A stretch of 5,985 bases of DNA, taken from contig CAAEEE010000268.1 of NCBI GenBank assembly GCA_900754805.1, positions 1 to 5,985 of the forward strand, written 5' to 3'. The notes beneath the pieces were generated by a model. The model saw nothing but the letters and a program-made list of their open reading frames with translations, was not told the origin of the DNA and ran no database searches. Each line of letters opens with the position of its first letter. The stretch's first letter is position 1. Shown here in pieces: positions 5,817-5,985 of the stretch. Origin of the DNA: Clostridia bacterium (GTDB lineage: Bacteria > Bacillota > Clostridia > Peptostreptococcales > Anaerovoracaceae). Position numbers and translations under genes: made by a program.

Positions 5817-5985
5817 ATGAAAAAAGAAAATTTGGAGCTTGAGCTTTACGACAGCTGTCTGACTCTGAAGAACCTGTCGATGGTCAGCGGCTCGAAACCG
5901 TTTTCCGGGGAGTTTATCTACGGAATGCTGATGGAAAATGCTTTTCGACTGCGTCCGGTTTATCGGGAAATGCTGCTTTTATACA
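5817..5985 (+). CDS. Start of a further Tad-operon protein, truncated by the window end
   Basis: ATG 5817 follows AGGAGG at 5806-5811, which overlaps the stop codon of the TadB-like gene, and the frame stays open to the window end (56 complete codons). The visible part is hydrophilic, with no membrane segment: a leading MKKENLELELYD, a LKNLSMVSGSKPFSGEF segment, then ENAFRLRPVYREML. From position it may be a TadC-like second platform protein that begins with a cytoplasmic domain. Nothing in these residues proves this, and no function should be assigned without the rest. Confidence 0.75.
   Translation, partial: MKKENLELELYDSCLTLKNLSMVSGSKPFSGEFIYGMLMENAFRLRPVYREMLLLY

Overview
The window looks like chromosomal DNA of a Gram-positive Firmicute, most likely class Clostridia. 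This is inferred from strong AGGAGG-type ribosome binding sites before almost every gene, sigma-A-type promoters, moderate G+C with AT-rich intergenic DNA, and the protein families present. All supported genes lie on the + strand. I had no database search, so family assignments rest on motif and architecture recognition.

Layout. (1) Positions 1-919 hold the 3' end of a polar amino acid ABC transporter: the C-terminus of a permease, then its GlnQ/HisP-type ATPase, which overlaps the permease gene and very probably starts at a GTG. (2) A 148-bp intergenic region carries a near-consensus promoter flanked by a 9-bp inverted repeat. It drives a monocistronic CPA2-family cation:proton antiporter (1068-2222) that ends at a clear rho-independent terminator (2248-2280). 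(3) The next intergenic stretch has an unusual run of seven ACA-starting segments about one helical turn apart, a small imperfect dyad, and a perfect TATAAT without a good -35. Downstream is a 136-aa protein resembling phage-type RinA/ArpU-like regulators (2400-2810). (4) After an extended -10 promoter (2848-2856) begins a tightly packed operon of Tad/type IV-pilus-like secretion genes. It encodes a SAF-domain CpaB/RcpC-like protein, a divergent CpaF/TadA-like ATPase, a TadB-like polytopic membrane protein, and the start of another protein that runs off the window.

How the genes work together. The transporter pair forms part of an amino acid importer. The antiporter appears to be an independent ion/pH homeostasis unit. 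The last four genes look like the inner-membrane motor and assembly part of a Tad-like (Flp pilus or pseudopilus) machine: periplasm-facing or extracytoplasmic CpaB-like protein, cytoplasmic ATPase, and TadB/TadC-type platform. No CpaE/TadZ, pilin or prepilin peptidase is visible here. The ATPase and platform sequences depart clearly from the usual CpaF/TadB pattern, so this cluster is the best candidate for a poorly described system. The RinA-like gene just upstream may regulate it or may be unrelated.
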